Shown here piece after piece: positions 15,447-25,963 of a stretch of DNA of 36,806 nucleotides (its first letter is position 1; every line of letters begins with the position of its first letter). The position numbers and the translations under genes are program-made. The notes below the pieces were generated by a model. The model was given only the letters and a program-made list of their open reading frames with translations. It did no database searches and was not told the origin of the DNA. This stretch comes from an uncultured Thiocystis sp. (GTDB lineage: Bacteria > Pseudomonadota > Gammaproteobacteria > Chromatiales > Chromatiaceae). Location of the stretch: NCBI RefSeq assembly GCF_903866365.1, contig NZ_CAIPNF010000116.1, positions 1-36,806 on the forward strand. Direction: 5' to 3'.

Positions 15447-17645
15447 ATGAATGAGATTGTCTTTTGGATCGCGCCCATCGCCGCCATCGCGGCGTTGGTT
15501 TACGCGTGGGGTTTCTATCAGGAAATGATCCGTCAGGATCAGGGCACCGCGCTGATGCAGGAGATCGGCGGCCATGTCAGCCGCGGCGCCATGGCGTATC
15601 TGTGGCAGCAGTACAAGATCATGTCCCTGGTCTTTGTGGTGCTGGCTGCGGTGTTCGCCGTGCTGGCCTACCAGTTCCATGTCCAGAGCACCTGGCTGCC
15701 GGTCACCTTCCTCTGCGGCGGCTTTTTCTCGGCGCTGGCGGGCTATTTCGGGATGCAAACCGCGACCCAGGCGTCCACCCGCACCGCCGCCGCCGCCCGC
15801 ACCTCGTTGCCGGACGCGCTGCGCATCGCCTTTCGCAGCGGCGCGGTCATGGGGCTGGTCGTGGTCGGTCTGGGACTCGGCAACATCGTGTTCTGGTTCA
15901 TCCTGGCGAATCTCCTGATCCCGGCGGGCGATACCGGCGAGACCCATCGCATGGTGCTCATCACCACCACCACCCTGACCTTCGGCATGGGCGCCTCGCT
16001 CCAGGCCATGTTCGCCCGCGTGGGCGGCGGCATCTTCACCAAGGCGGCGGACGTGGGCGCGGATCTGGTGGGCAAGGTCGAGAGCGGCATCCCGGAGGAC
16101 GATCCACGCAACCCGGCGGTCATCGCGGATAACGTCGGCGACAACGTCGGCGATGTCGCCGGCATGGGCGCCGACCTTTTCGAGTCCTACGTCGGCGCCA
16201 TCCTGGCCGCGAGCGCGCTGGGCGCGGCGGCCTATATGAGCGATCCGTCGCTCCAGATGAAGGCGGTGGTCGCGCCCATCATGATCGCCGGGCTGGGCAT
16301 CCTGCTGTCCATCCTCGGCGTCTATCTGGTCAAGACCGAGGAAGGCGCCAACCAGAAACAACTGCTCGACGCGCTCGGGCGCGGCATCAACAGCAGCGCG
16401 GCCATGATCGTGGTCGTCTCGCTGGCGTTTCTGTTCCTGCTCGGGATGCCGAACGTCTGGGGGATCTGGGGGGCGGTGATCGCGGGTCTGGTCTCGGGCG
16501 TCATCATCGGTCGCTCCACCGAGTATTACACCTCGCCCAGCTACTCGCCGACCCGCCAGATCGCCAATCAGGCCGAAGGCGGCGCGGCGACGCTGGTCAT
16601 CGCCGGGATCGGCGTCGGCATGCTCTCGACCGCCATCCCGGTGCTGACGGTGGGTATCGGCACCCTGCTGGCCTTCCTGTTCGCCTCCGGCTTCGATGCC
16701 AGTCAGATGAACCAGGGTCTCTATGGCGTGGGTATCGCCGCCGTCGGCATGCTCTCCACCCTCGGGATCACGCTCGCTAGCGACGCTTACGGCCCCATCG
16801 CCGACAACGCCGGCGGCAACGCCGAGATGAGCGGTCTGGGGCCAGAGGTTCGCGCCCGTACCGACGCGCTCGATTCGCTCGGCAATACCACGGCCGCGAC
16901 CGGCAAGGGGTTCGCCATCGGCTCCGCCGCGCTCACCGCGCTCGCGCTGCTGGCGTCCTATGTCGAAGTGGTCCGGATGGAACTCATCAAGGTCGGCACG
17001 ACGGTGCTGACGCTCGGTCACGGATCAACCGTCCCGACCGATTCGGCGACCCTGACCGATTTCATGACCTATTACAGCGTGAATCTCCTGAACCCAACGG
17101 TTCTGGTGGGGGTCATGATCGGCGCCATGGTCGCTTTCGCCTTCAGCGGGATGACCGTGCAGGCGGTGGGACGCGCCGCGCTCTTGATGGTGGAAGAAGT
17201 ACGTCGACAATTCCGGGAAGATCCGGGCATCCTCAAGGGCACCTCGCAACCGGACTATGAACGCTGCGTCGCGATCTCCACTCTCGGTGCCCAACGCGAA
17301 ATGGTCGTGCCCGCGCTGATCGCGGTGATTGCCCCGGTCTTGACTGGCCTGCTCTTGGGCGTGGCGGGCGTGATCGGCCTGCTGGTCGGCGGACTCTCCA
17401 GCGGCTTCGTGCTGGCGGTGTTTCTCGCCAACTCCGGCGGGGCCTGGGATAACGCCAAGAAACACATCGAGGCAGGTCATCACGGCGGCAAGAACTCGCG
17501 CGCGCACCGTGCGGCGGTGATCGGCGATACCATCGGCGACCCCTTCAAGGACACCTCGGGGCCAAGCCTGAACATCCTCATCAAGTTGATGAGCATCGTC
17601 GCCATCATCATGGCGGGGGTGACGGTGACCTACAGTCTGCTGTAG
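15447..17645 (+). CDS. hppA: Membrane-bound ion-translocating pyrophosphatase (K+-dependent type)
   Basis: A 732-residue protein with about 16 membrane helices that couples PPi hydrolysis to H+ or Na+ export. The substrate site is complete: [20 protein letters not shown] at 193-212, [20 protein letters not shown] at 217-236, and late DNAKKH and [14 protein letters not shown] motifs. At the position that separates the two classes it has Ala (A483 in [10 protein letters not shown]) rather than Lys, which indicates dependence on potassium. The semi-conserved gate Glu is at E246 (LFESYVG), a position used by Na+ pumps and many bacterial H+ pumps, so the ion remains open. In phototrophs the enzyme can recover or store energy from PPi. 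A strong terminator follows at 17830. Confidence 0.95.
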   Translation: MNEIVFWIAPIAAIAALVYAWGFYQEMIRQDQGTALMQEIGGHVSRGAMAYLWQQYKIMSLVFVVLAAVFAVLAYQFHVQSTWLPVTFLCGGFFSALAGYFGMQTATQASTRTAAAARTSLPDALRIAFRSGAVMGLVVVGLGLGNIVFWFILANLLIPAGDTGETHRMVLITTTTLTFGMGASLQAMFARVGGGIFTKAADVGADLVGKVESGIPEDDPRNPAVIADNVGDNVGDVAGMGADLFESYVGAILAASALGAAAYMSDPSLQMKAVVAPIMIAGLGILLSILGVYLVKTEEGANQKQLLDALGRGINSSAAMIVVVSLAFLFLLGMPNVWGIWGAVIAGLVSGVIIGRSTEYYTSPSYSPTRQIANQAEGGAATLVIAGIGVGMLSTAIPVLTVGIGTLLAFLFASGFDASQMNQGLYGVGIAAVGMLSTLGITLASDAYGPIADNAGGNAEMSGLGPEVRARTDALDSLGNTTAATGKGFAIGSAALTALALLASYVEVVRMELIKVGTTVLTLGHGSTVPTDSATLTDFMTYYSVNLLNPTVLVGVMIGAMVAFAFSGMTVQAVGRAALLMVEEVRRQFREDPGILKGTSQPDYERCVAISTLGAQREMVVPALIAVIAPVLTGLLLGVAGVIGLLVGGLSSGFVLAVFLANSGGAWDNAKKHIEAGHHGGKNSRAHRAAVIGDTIGDPFKDTSGPSLNILIKLMSIVAIIMAGVTVTYSLL

Positions 17646-17718
17646 CGCGCCGATTGGTTGCGAGTCGGGAAAGGGACGCACCTACCCCTTGGGCCACTGC
17701 CACTAAGTTAAGGATGTT

Positions 17719-17746
17719 CCGTTCGCCCTGAGCTTGTCGAAGGGCG
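17719..17746. repeat. Dispersed hairpin repeat with GAGCTTGTCGA loop
   Basis: CCGTTCGCCCTGAGCTTGTC continues with GAAGGGCG; CGCCCT pairs with AGGGCG around the 11-nt loop GAGCTTGTCGA. From general knowledge this sequence recurs between genes in many bacteria. Its loop follows the same GAG-N4-TCGA pattern as the two longer hairpins of this window. Confidence 0.75.
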
Positions 17747-17771
17747 GGTGGAAAATCCTAAGCCTCTGAGC

Positions 17772-17816
17772 GTTAAGCCGTTCGTGGTTCGAGAGCCTCA
17801 CCACGAACGGCTTAAC
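17772..17816. repeat. REP-like hairpin, perfect 17-bp stem (second copy)
   Basis: GTTAAGCCGTTCGTGGT (17772-17788) and ACCACGAACGGCTTAAC (17800-17816) are exact reverse complements around the loop TCGAGAGCCTC. The loop is the exact reverse complement of that in the copy at 11504-11544, and the stems agree nearly base for base, so the same element is present in the opposite orientation. Confidence 0.88.
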
Positions 17817-17829
17817 TTAATGGCCGTGA

Positions 17830-17860
17830 CCCCTCGGGCGCCAAACGCCCGAGGGGTTTT
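17830..17860 (+). terminator. Rho-independent terminator
   Basis: CCCCTCGGGCG (17830-17840), loop CCAAA, CGCCCGAGGGG and TTTT give a perfect 11-bp GC-rich stem and a T run. It lies 185 bp after the pyrophosphatase stop, with only repeats between, and is the likely end of that transcript. Confidence 0.9.
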
Positions 17861-17923
17861 CATGGCGGGGTTTGATGCGAGCGGTCATGTGACGCATCCC
17901 TGCGCCTCGCGGTTGCAATCGAC

Positions 17924-18238
17924 TCAGTGGTGATGGTCTTCCAGCGAGCCTTCATGGGCCAGCGGCGTACCAAGCTCCTCGAATTTAAACAGATAGAAGG
18001 CGCGATGCCCATTGTGGTCCAGAACCCGCAGACTGTCGGATTCCCTGAACCCGTTGATCACCTTTCTGAAATGGCCGCCATAACGCTCTTCGGCAAGCGC
18101 CAAGGGAATCTCATAGGCCATGAACTTCGGGATGCCCTTGTTCGACAGGCGTTCCAGCAAGTCTGGATTTTCCAGCGAGTCATACGACGTCAGGATGACG
18201 ATCGGTCCACTTCCGGTCATTAACATTGCACATTTCAT
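17924..18238 (-). CDS. Uncharacterised small protein (104 residues)
   Basis: A 104-residue protein on the minus strand. After a short start (MKCAMLMTG) it has a hydrophobic strand SGPIVILTSYDSL and helices of type PDLLERLSNKGIPKFMAYEIPLALAEERYGGHFRKVINGF, followed by strands DSLRVLDHNGHRAFYLFKF. It ends in an Asp/His-rich tail (EDHHH). This looks like a compact soluble alpha/beta domain; no family is recognised. ATG 18238 has GGGGA about 13 bases before it; internal ATGs at 18226 and 18220 are alternatives, the latter starting at MTGSGPIVI. It faces away from the FUN14 gene and is not in an operon with a known gene. Confidence 0.65.
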   Translation of the reverse strand: MKCAMLMTGSGPIVILTSYDSLENPDLLERLSNKGIPKFMAYEIPLALAEERYGGHFRKVINGFRESDSLRVLDHNGHRAFYLFKFEELGTPLAHEGSLEDHHH

Positions 18239-18263
18239 AAAAATACAAATCCCCTAAGTTTGA

Positions 18264-18290
18264 TGGCCCGCGCAAGCGGGAATGATGGTG
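18264..18290. repeat. Short dispersed inverted repeat CCCGC-GCAA-GCGGG
   Basis: CCCGCGCAAGCGGGAATGAT lies in the divergent space between two genes. The hairpin CCCGC-GCAA-GCGGG (18267-18280) with trailing AATGA is a sequence often seen dispersed between genes of gammaproteobacteria and betaproteobacteria. Only one copy is present in this window. Confidence 0.6.
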
Positions 18291-18422
18291 GCGATCAACA
18301 CGTCCAACCGGAACGCCCAACGCACTCATCGCCAAGGCGAACGCAGCGGGCGGACGTTTGCGAGCAGGATTTTATCACTGAAGAGCGCAGTTTCCAGATG
18401 CAATGACAACACCAGTGGATCA

Positions 18423-18435
18423 TGACACCCTGTCA
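18423..18435. promoter_or_regulatory. Operator-like palindrome before the FUN14 gene
   Basis: TGACA-CCC-TGTCA is a perfect 5-3-5 inverted repeat ending 24 bp before the FUN14 ATG. Its place would suit a repressor site. It is short enough to occur by chance and no regulator is identified. Confidence 0.3.
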
Positions 18436-18459
18436 CCTTTATTTTGTTGGATACGCCCC

Positions 18460-18906
18460 ATGTTTCATCCGTCACAAACCATTCGCGCCATCCTTGTTTG
18501 GGCGCTGGGCGCATCGGTCTCGGCTGGTTTCGCGGCAACTGCCGCCGCCTCTTCTCCCGCGCCGAACATGCCCGATCAGATCGAGCCGGACCATGCCAGC
18601 GGACTGTTCACCGAGAGCTTTTTCCTGACGCTCGGATTCTCCTTCATGATCGGGCTGGCCATGGGCTTTGCCTTGAAGGTCGCCTTCAAGATTGCATTGC
18701 TCCTCATTGGTCTGATGCTGCTCGGGGTCTTCGGACTCCAGTATGCCGGACTCGTCGACATCAACTGGTCGGGAATCGAGGCCCATTATGATGGCTGGAT
18801 GGCCTGGTTAAGCGCTTTCGCGGGCGTTTTTTTCGCGTTCGTCGGAGACAATCTGACCAGCGGGGCCTCCTTTCTGGCGGGACTGGCGCTGGGCCTGAAA
18901 TATTAG
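18460..18906 (+). CDS. FUN14-family membrane protein
   Basis: A 148-residue membrane protein. A hydrophobic start (about residues 9-30, FAATAAAS at its end) may be a signal peptide. The FUN14-type core follows: FFLTLGFSFMIGLAMGFALKVAFKIALLLIGLMLLGVFGLQYAGLVDINW, a Gly-patterned pair of helices with the typical G-x-x-x-G-F-A-L-K turn, and then a last helix with SGASFLAGLALGLKY. FUN14 proteins occur in mitochondria (FUNDC1) and many prokaryotes; the bacterial role is unknown. ATG 18460 is the first that gives the signal-like start. Its stop overlaps the stop of the convergent cmoB gene by three bases, so there is no separate terminator between them. Confidence 0.8.
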   Translation: MFHPSQTIRAILVWALGASVSAGFAATAAASSPAPNMPDQIEPDHASGLFTESFFLTLGFSFMIGLAMGFALKVAFKIALLLIGLMLLGVFGLQYAGLVDINWSGIEAHYDGWMAWLSAFAGVFFAFVGDNLTSGASFLAGLALGLKY

Positions 18907-19958
18907 CGCCGCTCGGCAAGCAGAATCGCGCGGCACGGCGCGGGCAATCCCTCGACGGTCCGATGCGGATCATTGGGATCGAGATGATCGGGCAGCGATT
19001 CGAAGCGCATCCAGTCGGTGGACCGCTGCTCCTCGCCCGTCGTGCGACTGACATCGATCACGCGAATCGCGTTGAAGCCGCAGCGACCGAGCCAGACCGA
19101 GAGTGCCGCGACGCTGGGAATAAACCAGACATTGCGCATGCTCGCATAGCGTCCCGGCGGCACCAGCGCCCGCTCGCCATCACCCTCCAGAACCAGCGTC
19201 TCCAGCACCAGTTCGCCACCGGGTCTGAGCAACCGGCACAGCTCGCCGAGATGATCCATGGGCGAGCGACGATGATAGAGCACACCCATCGAAAACACCG
19301 TATCGAAGCCGGTCAGCCCGCCCGGCAGATCCTCGATCCCGAGCGGCAGCACGGCCAGCGCGTCGCGCGCCAGGTAGCGATCGAGCGCCAGGAACTGTGC
19401 CACGAACAGCAGGGTCGGATCGATCCCGAGAACCAGCTCGGCGTTGGCGCCGAGCATGCGCCAGCCGTGATAGCCGTTGCCGCAGCCGACATCGAGCACC
19501 CGCCGACCGTCGAGCGGCGCGATGGCGCTGGCGAGCCGATCCCATTTCCAGTCCGAGCGCCATTCGGTCTCGATCCGCACGCCCTGGAGGCAATACGGTC
19601 CCTTGCGCCAGGGATGCAGACGCATCAGCGCGTCTCGTAACTGCCGTTCGGTCTCGGGGTCAAGCGGTTGGCTGGATCGAATGCCGACACAGGATTGATC
19701 CAGCATCACCTCTCCGTCCGGCAGCATGGGAAGATCCGACAGCGCCGCCTCCCAACGCGCCAGATCGCCATGCGCGCCAGGACCGAGTCGGATCCGCGCG
19801 GCATCGGCGAGCGCATCGCCCCAGGGCGCCAGGGGCGTTTGAGCCAGACGCGCAAAAAAGGGTTGGAAGTGAAATCGCGTCCGCGCCGACAATCCTTGGT
19901 CATGCCAACCTTGACGGATTGCACACAACGACGCATGCCGTACTGGACGCGATTTCAT
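18903..19958 (-). CDS. cmoB: tRNA U34 carboxymethyltransferase CmoB
   Basis: A 351-residue enzyme that moves the carboxymethyl group from carboxy-SAM to 5-hydroxyuridine-34 of tRNA, forming cmo5U. Family hallmarks: LHPWRKGPYCLQGVRIETEWRSDWKWDR, the SAM-type loop VLDVGCGNGYH (D156), LGIDPTLLFVAQF, the run VFSMGVLYHRRSP, and near the end TVEGLPAPCRAI. The chosen ATG shares its A with the TGA of cmoA (TGATG), a coupling layout; it adds about 25 residues to the usual N-terminus, which begins around FHFQPFF, and a TTG at plus 19886-19888 is an alternative start. cmoA precedes it, so substrate maker and user are made together. Confidence 0.93.
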   Translation of the reverse strand: MKSRPVRHASLCAIRQGWHDQGLSARTRFHFQPFFARLAQTPLAPWGDALADAARIRLGPGAHGDLARWEAALSDLPMLPDGEVMLDQSCVGIRSSQPLDPETERQLRDALMRLHPWRKGPYCLQGVRIETEWRSDWKWDRLASAIAPLDGRRVLDVGCGNGYHGWRMLGANAELVLGIDPTLLFVAQFLALDRYLARDALAVLPLGIEDLPGGLTGFDTVFSMGVLYHRRSPMDHLGELCRLLRPGGELVLETLVLEGDGERALVPPGRYASMRNVWFIPSVAALSVWLGRCGFNAIRVIDVSRTTGEEQRSTDWMRFESLPDHLDPNDPHRTVEGLPAPCRAILLAERR

Positions 19959-20689
19959 CAGGTCCATGCGACCCAGGCGACAAAATTCAGACTCTGATAC
20001 CAGCGCGCGCATCCGGCAAAACCGGCGGCGGTCAGTCGCTGTTCGTGGGTCTCGACGCTGTCCGGCACCAGCACCTGTTCCAGCGCCGCGCGTTTACGGC
20101 TGATGGCCAGGTCGCTGTAGCCTTGGGCGCGCTTGAAATCCTCGTGCAGCGCGGTCAGCAAGTCGCCGCCATGATCGTTCGGCAGCAGAATCTTTTCGGC
20201 CAGGATCAGCGCGCCGCCCGGCACCAGGCCGGCACGGATGCGTCCGAGCAAATCCAGACGGCGCTCCGGCGCGATGAACTGAAGAGTCAGATTCAGGACC
20301 ACGAGCGATGCCTGCCCGATCGGCACCGCCTCCACGTCCGCGTGGAGCGTCTCGACCCGCTCGCGGCCCGGCAGGTCGGCAAGACGCGCGCGCAGACCCG
20401 CGATCATCGCGGGTGCATTGTCGACGGCGACGATCCGCACCTCGGGGCCGGTCCGCGCCAGGATCTCGCAGGTGACCGCGCCCAGCGAACAGCCTAGGTC
20501 ATAACAGCGGGTTCCCGGTCGCGCCGCCCGCCGCGCGATGAGTCCGGAGATGCCGATCAATTCGGCATAGCCGGGGACCGAGCGACGCACCATGTCCGGA
20601 AACACCCGCGCGACATCGGCATCGAACCGGAACGGGCTGGCCGGTGCGTCGGGGCGGTCGAACAGGTCATCGGGTGCGTTGATCGTCAT
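19958..20689 (-). CDS. cmoA: Carboxy-S-adenosyl-L-methionine synthase CmoA
   Basis: A 243-residue SAM-fold enzyme that makes carboxy-SAM from SAM and prephenate for CmoB. It shows FRFDADVARVFPDMVRRSVPGY at the start, the cofactor loop CYDLGCSLGAVTCEIL, AVDNAPAMI, the segment LNLTLQFIAPERR, and AEKILLPND near residue 160, followed by HEDFKRAQGYSDLAIS, all typical of CmoA. It is first in a two-gene unit with cmoB. The divergent ppk gene starts 139 bp away, so the two units probably have back-to-back promoters. In E. coli cmoA also precedes cmoB. Confidence 0.95.
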   Translation of the reverse strand: MTINAPDDLFDRPDAPASPFRFDADVARVFPDMVRRSVPGYAELIGISGLIARRAARPGTRCYDLGCSLGAVTCEILARTGPEVRIVAVDNAPAMIAGLRARLADLPGRERVETLHADVEAVPIGQASLVVLNLTLQFIAPERRLDLLGRIRAGLVPGGALILAEKILLPNDHGGDLLTALHEDFKRAQGYSDLAISRKRAALEQVLVPDSVETHEQRLTAAGFAGCARWYQSLNFVAWVAWT

Positions 20690-20827
20690 GGCGTTGCATT
20701 GTACCTTGGAGAGCTTCTTTCTCCCGCAAAACCATCGTCACAAAACCACCCTCGACGGACGGCGAGCGGTTGTTAGAATGGGATCGATTGACTCGCCTAC
20801 CACGCCCGACGACCACGGAATTACGAC

Positions 20828-23071
<2,244 letters not shown>

Positions 23072-23218
23072 GGAAGGGCGCCAAAACAACCCCCAGCATG
23101 ACGCTTGGTGCCGGAGACTCGGAGCGGCCGCGCACCTGGTGGGCGCGCATTGCCAACGAAAGCCATCCCGGATGGTTCGGGAGCTGCCCGCGGGCGTCGA
23201 GCTTCGGGTCATTGGCGG

Positions 23219-23779
23219 TCACGCCCACAAATGACCCAATGAAAACGCGATGGCGTCGAACGGCGGCTGGCGGGCACTGTCGTCTTCTTTCAGGGTATCG
23301 AGCAGCAGCCAGTGTCGGGTGTCCTGGAGCGCATAGACTTCCAGCGTGCGTGCATTCGGGTCGACCAGCCACAGATGCGCCACGCCTTCCCGTGCATAAA
23401 GCGGCATCTTGACCGCCCGGTCGATCCTGGCGGTCGAGGGCGACAGGATCTCGCAGACCCAATCCGGCGCGAGCTCAAACCAGGCGGTTTCTGGGAGTGT
23501 CGGCAGCCGTTCGCGCCGCCAGCCGGCGAGGTCAGGCACCAGAATGTCCGTCCCGAGATGAAGTTCAGGCTCATCGATGATCCACCAGCCTCCAGGGCCA
23601 CCGATACCGCCATGGAAGGGGCCACCCAGCAGATAGCCAAGCGACGAATAGGCAAGCGCATGCCGGGGCGCGGGGCGCGGATGGGTGTGCAGCTCGCCCA
23701 GCAGGATCTCGCCGACCAGATGCTCGGGCAGAACGAGGATGTCGTCGTAGCAGGCGTCGCGATGTGCCAGTTGAGACAA
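23219..23779 (-). CDS. Uma2-family (DUF820) putative endonuclease
   Basis: A 186-residue protein of the Uma2/DUF820 family, a PD-(D/E)xK nuclease-fold group common in cyanobacteria and found in other phyla. Visible family traits: LPEHLVGEILLGELHTHPRPAPRH at the start, DILVPDLAGWRRERLP in the middle with candidate catalytic Asp, WVCEILSPSTARIDRAVKM with the E and K of the nuclease core, and YAREGVAHLWLVDPNARTLEVY. Cellular role unknown; members are often multicopy and mobile. The start is probably TTG at 23779 with GAGG eight bases before it. It lies between the convergently arranged ppk and ppx and seems inserted there. Confidence 0.82.
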   Translation of the reverse strand: MSQLAHRDACYDDILVLPEHLVGEILLGELHTHPRPAPRHALAYSSLGYLLGGPFHGGIGGPGGWWIIDEPELHLGTDILVPDLAGWRRERLPTLPETAWFELAPDWVCEILSPSTARIDRAVKMPLYAREGVAHLWLVDPNARTLEVYALQDTRHWLLLDTLKEDDSARQPPFDAIAFSLGHLWA

Positions 23780-23839
23780 GGAATGGACCTCATGACAGGG
23801 AATCGGGCGAGCACGCAGATCGCTGGAGCGGTCGGACGG

Positions 23840-25363
23840 TCAGCTAAAGGTTAGCAGAATCCCCGCACTGGCAAGCCGTTCGGCCTCCTGCTCCAACTCC
23901 AATTGCGTGAGCGGGTGGCGGGCGAGCCAGTCGTCCGGAAAGCTCAGCGCGAGTCGTTCGCCGTCCGCCAGCAAGGTCGGGCTGGGTTTGTTGGCCGCGG
24001 AGCGCCCGCGATGCAGAAGCGCCGCGAGACGCAGAATCACGCACAGACGACTGCTGCACGCTTGCTCCGTCCTGGGCAGCGCCGCGAATTCCTGCACCGG
24101 AAATTTGCGCCGGTGCCCCAACACCAGCGCCGCGAGCACCATCTGTTCCTGTCGGGAGAAACCCGCGAGATCCGCGTTGCGCAGCAGATAGGCGCCATGC
24201 TTCTGATATTGACTGTGGGCCACCATGAGGCCGATCTCATGCAGCCGGGCCGCCCAGGAGAGCATGAGCGGATGATCGGGGTCGTTCAGCGCCCAGGGGG
24301 TCGCGAGCTGGCGGTACACCGCGAGGGCGGTTGCCTGGACACGCCGGCCATGGACCGGATCAATCTGAAATTGCCGACAGAGCGTCGCGACGGTGCGCTC
24401 GCGCACATCCTCATGCTGCTGATGACGTCCCATCATTTCATAAATCACGCCCTCTCGCAGGGCGTAGTCGGAAACCTGCATGTGTTCGATCCCGAGCGCA
24501 TCGAAGACCGCTCGCAAGACGGCCACGCCGCCCGCGAAGACCGGCTTGCGCTCTTCAGTCAGTCCCTTCAGGTTGACGCTGGATGTCTTCTCGGCCTCGA
24601 CCAGCGCGCGGCTCAAGCGGGCCAGGGAGTCGGCGGAAATGCCGTCATCGCACCAGCCCTCGGCATTGACCACGGCCGCGATCGAGCGGATGGTTCCCGA
24701 ACTGCCGACGGCTTTCCGCCAGCCGGCCCGACGGAACAGCTCCCTGACGGGCCGGACTTCCAGTGCGCCCGCCAGTTCCGCTTTCTGCATGGCCCTGGCC
24801 GTGATGCGTCCATCCGCGAAATACTTGCGCGAGAGGCTGACGCAGCCCATGTGCAAGCTTTCGCGCAAGCGCGGCGAGAAACCCTGGCCGACGATGATCT
24901 CGGTACTGCCGCCGCCGATATCGACCACCAGCCGACGCTCGGCGCCAGCCGCCAGTCCGTGCGCGACCCCCAGATAGATCAGGCGTGCCTCTTCACGGCC
25001 GGCGATGACATCGATGGGGTGACCGAGCGCGGCCTCGGCGCGTTCGACGAAACCCGTATCGGGCCGCAACTGTCTCAGCGTATTGGTTCCGACCGCGCGC
25101 ACGCTCCCGGCGGGGAAGGCCCGCAGCCGTTGGCCGAAGCGCTCCAGGCAGGCCAGTGCGCGCTCGGCGACCTCGGGGGTCAGCGATTTATCGTCGTCCA
25201 GCCCTTCGCCGAGACGCACCATCTCCCGGAGCCGGTCGGTGATCCGCATATGGCCGTCGTCGAGTTGAGCGACAATCATGTGAAAGCTGTTGGAACCGAG
25301 ATCGACCGCCGCGACGATCTCGCGCGGGGGGTTGTCGGTTGCCTGGTTGACTTCTTCAGGCAT
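23840..25363 (-). CDS. ppx: Exopolyphosphatase / guanosine pentaphosphate phosphohydrolase (Ppx/GppA)
   Basis: A 507-residue enzyme of the actin/HSP70-like Ppx/GppA family that removes terminal phosphate from polyphosphate, and in some members from pppGpp. Motifs: AAVDLGSNSFHMIVAQ (phosphate-1), AGREEARLIYLGV with the catalytic-type Glu, VVDIGGGSTEIIVG (phosphate-2), VGSSGTIRSI, and a C-terminal HD-like helical domain with RLHEIG and H-x-Q-Y-x-K-H-G. Length fits E. coli Ppx (513), which has the same two-part build. ATG 25363 is used; an upstream in-frame TTG is less likely. The reverse enzyme, ppk, is close by but convergent, as if independently controlled. Confidence 0.92.
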   Translation of the reverse strand: MPEEVNQATDNPPREIVAAVDLGSNSFHMIVAQLDDGHMRITDRLREMVRLGEGLDDDKSLTPEVAERALACLERFGQRLRAFPAGSVRAVGTNTLRQLRPDTGFVERAEAALGHPIDVIAGREEARLIYLGVAHGLAAGAERRLVVDIGGGSTEIIVGQGFSPRLRESLHMGCVSLSRKYFADGRITARAMQKAELAGALEVRPVRELFRRAGWRKAVGSSGTIRSIAAVVNAEGWCDDGISADSLARLSRALVEAEKTSSVNLKGLTEERKPVFAGGVAVLRAVFDALGIEHMQVSDYALREGVIYEMMGRHQQHEDVRERTVATLCRQFQIDPVHGRRVQATALAVYRQLATPWALNDPDHPLMLSWAARLHEIGLMVAHSQYQKHGAYLLRNADLAGFSRQEQMVLAALVLGHRRKFPVQEFAALPRTEQACSSRLCVILRLAALLHRGRSAANKPSPTLLADGERLALSFPDDWLARHPLTQLELEQEAERLASAGILLTFS

Positions 25364-25569
25364 GAGCGGGGGATCCAGCGCCGGGAATTGGTGCGCATGG
25401 TAACAGAATCTTGCAAGGGACAAGGGAGAAGGGACGGTTTCACGGATTTCCGCAGTCGTGTCTTGCTGCGGGATGGGGTGAGCCTGACAAAAAAATCTTT
25501 CAATTAGTCGCGATTTCTGGTATACGCCCGGATGAATGATTGCCTTGTAACACCCTGAGGTATTGGGAC

Positions 25570-25749
25570 ATGCTGGACACTGAAAATAGCTATGGGCAGG
25601 AAGTCAACGAGCGGATTCCGCCAATGACGGCCCAGGAGTCGCGTGGTCAGGCGGCGAGTCTGGATATTCGCCGGCGGATCGAGCACATGCGCGAGCTCAA
25701 GCGTCTGCGCGATCTGCTGGACGATCCGGAGTTCGATGAGTTGAATTAA
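25570..25749 (+). CDS. PA3496-type small putative envelope-integrity protein
   Basis: A 59-residue protein. The first part is polar and variable; the last part, DIRRRIEHMRELKRLRDLLD, is a charged helix with the R-R-x-I-E...R-L-R-x-L-L-D pattern of the PA3496 family of small proteins, named putative envelope-integrity proteins. The mechanism is not known. TGAGG precedes ATG 25570 at a fitting distance, and the frame is short but its helix is clearly protein-like. It is divergent from ppx and convergent with the MscK-type gene. Assignment rests on a short helix, so it is moderate. Confidence 0.65.
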   Translation: MLDTENSYGQEVNERIPPMTAQESRGQAASLDIRRRIEHMRELKRLRDLLDDPEFDELN

Positions 25750-25963
25750 TCCGCATCCAAATTAGACCGCGTTTACGATCGATCGTGTCGTTCTCGGTCA
25801 GAGCATGCACCTCCGAAACCAACGAACATTACCGTTGACGCGGTTTAAGGTGATTTCCGGAAAAGCGTATCGCCTAAACTCCCTCACTCGCTCCCAGGCG
25901 GCGTACGTCAGCGCCGCCAGCGAAAGCCCTCGCCATTTTGCCCCTTCTCTTCCTGCCCCCGAT
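25750..25963. other. Convergent intergenic space with imperfect inverted repeat
   Basis: Between the small protein and the channel gene. TTAGACCGCGTTTA (25762-25775) and TTGACGCGGTTTAA (25835-25848) are imperfect reverse complements (11 of 14) 59 bp apart, and ACGATCGATCGT (25775-25786) is a perfect 12-bp palindrome. It might be a decayed small repeat element; no gene is supported and no T-run terminator is seen. Confidence 0.4.

Larger units (their letters stand above)
17646..17923. other. Intergenic repeats and terminator after the pyrophosphatase gene
   Basis: No gene is seen. Three hairpins follow one another: a short repeat at 17719-17746, the perfect 17-bp stem at 17772-17816, and the terminator at 17830-17860. 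Each is listed separately. Confidence 0.7.

Noticed and set aside
15315-17021. Long open frame (568 codons) antisense to the pyrophosphatase gene
   Set aside because: It is Arg/Asp/His-rich with no domain sense and mirrors a strongly supported membrane protein; GC-rich third positions produce such frames.
20700-20827. Possible Pho box in the cmoA-ppk divergent region
   Set aside because: No pair of CTGTCAT-like direct repeats could be found at the required spacing.
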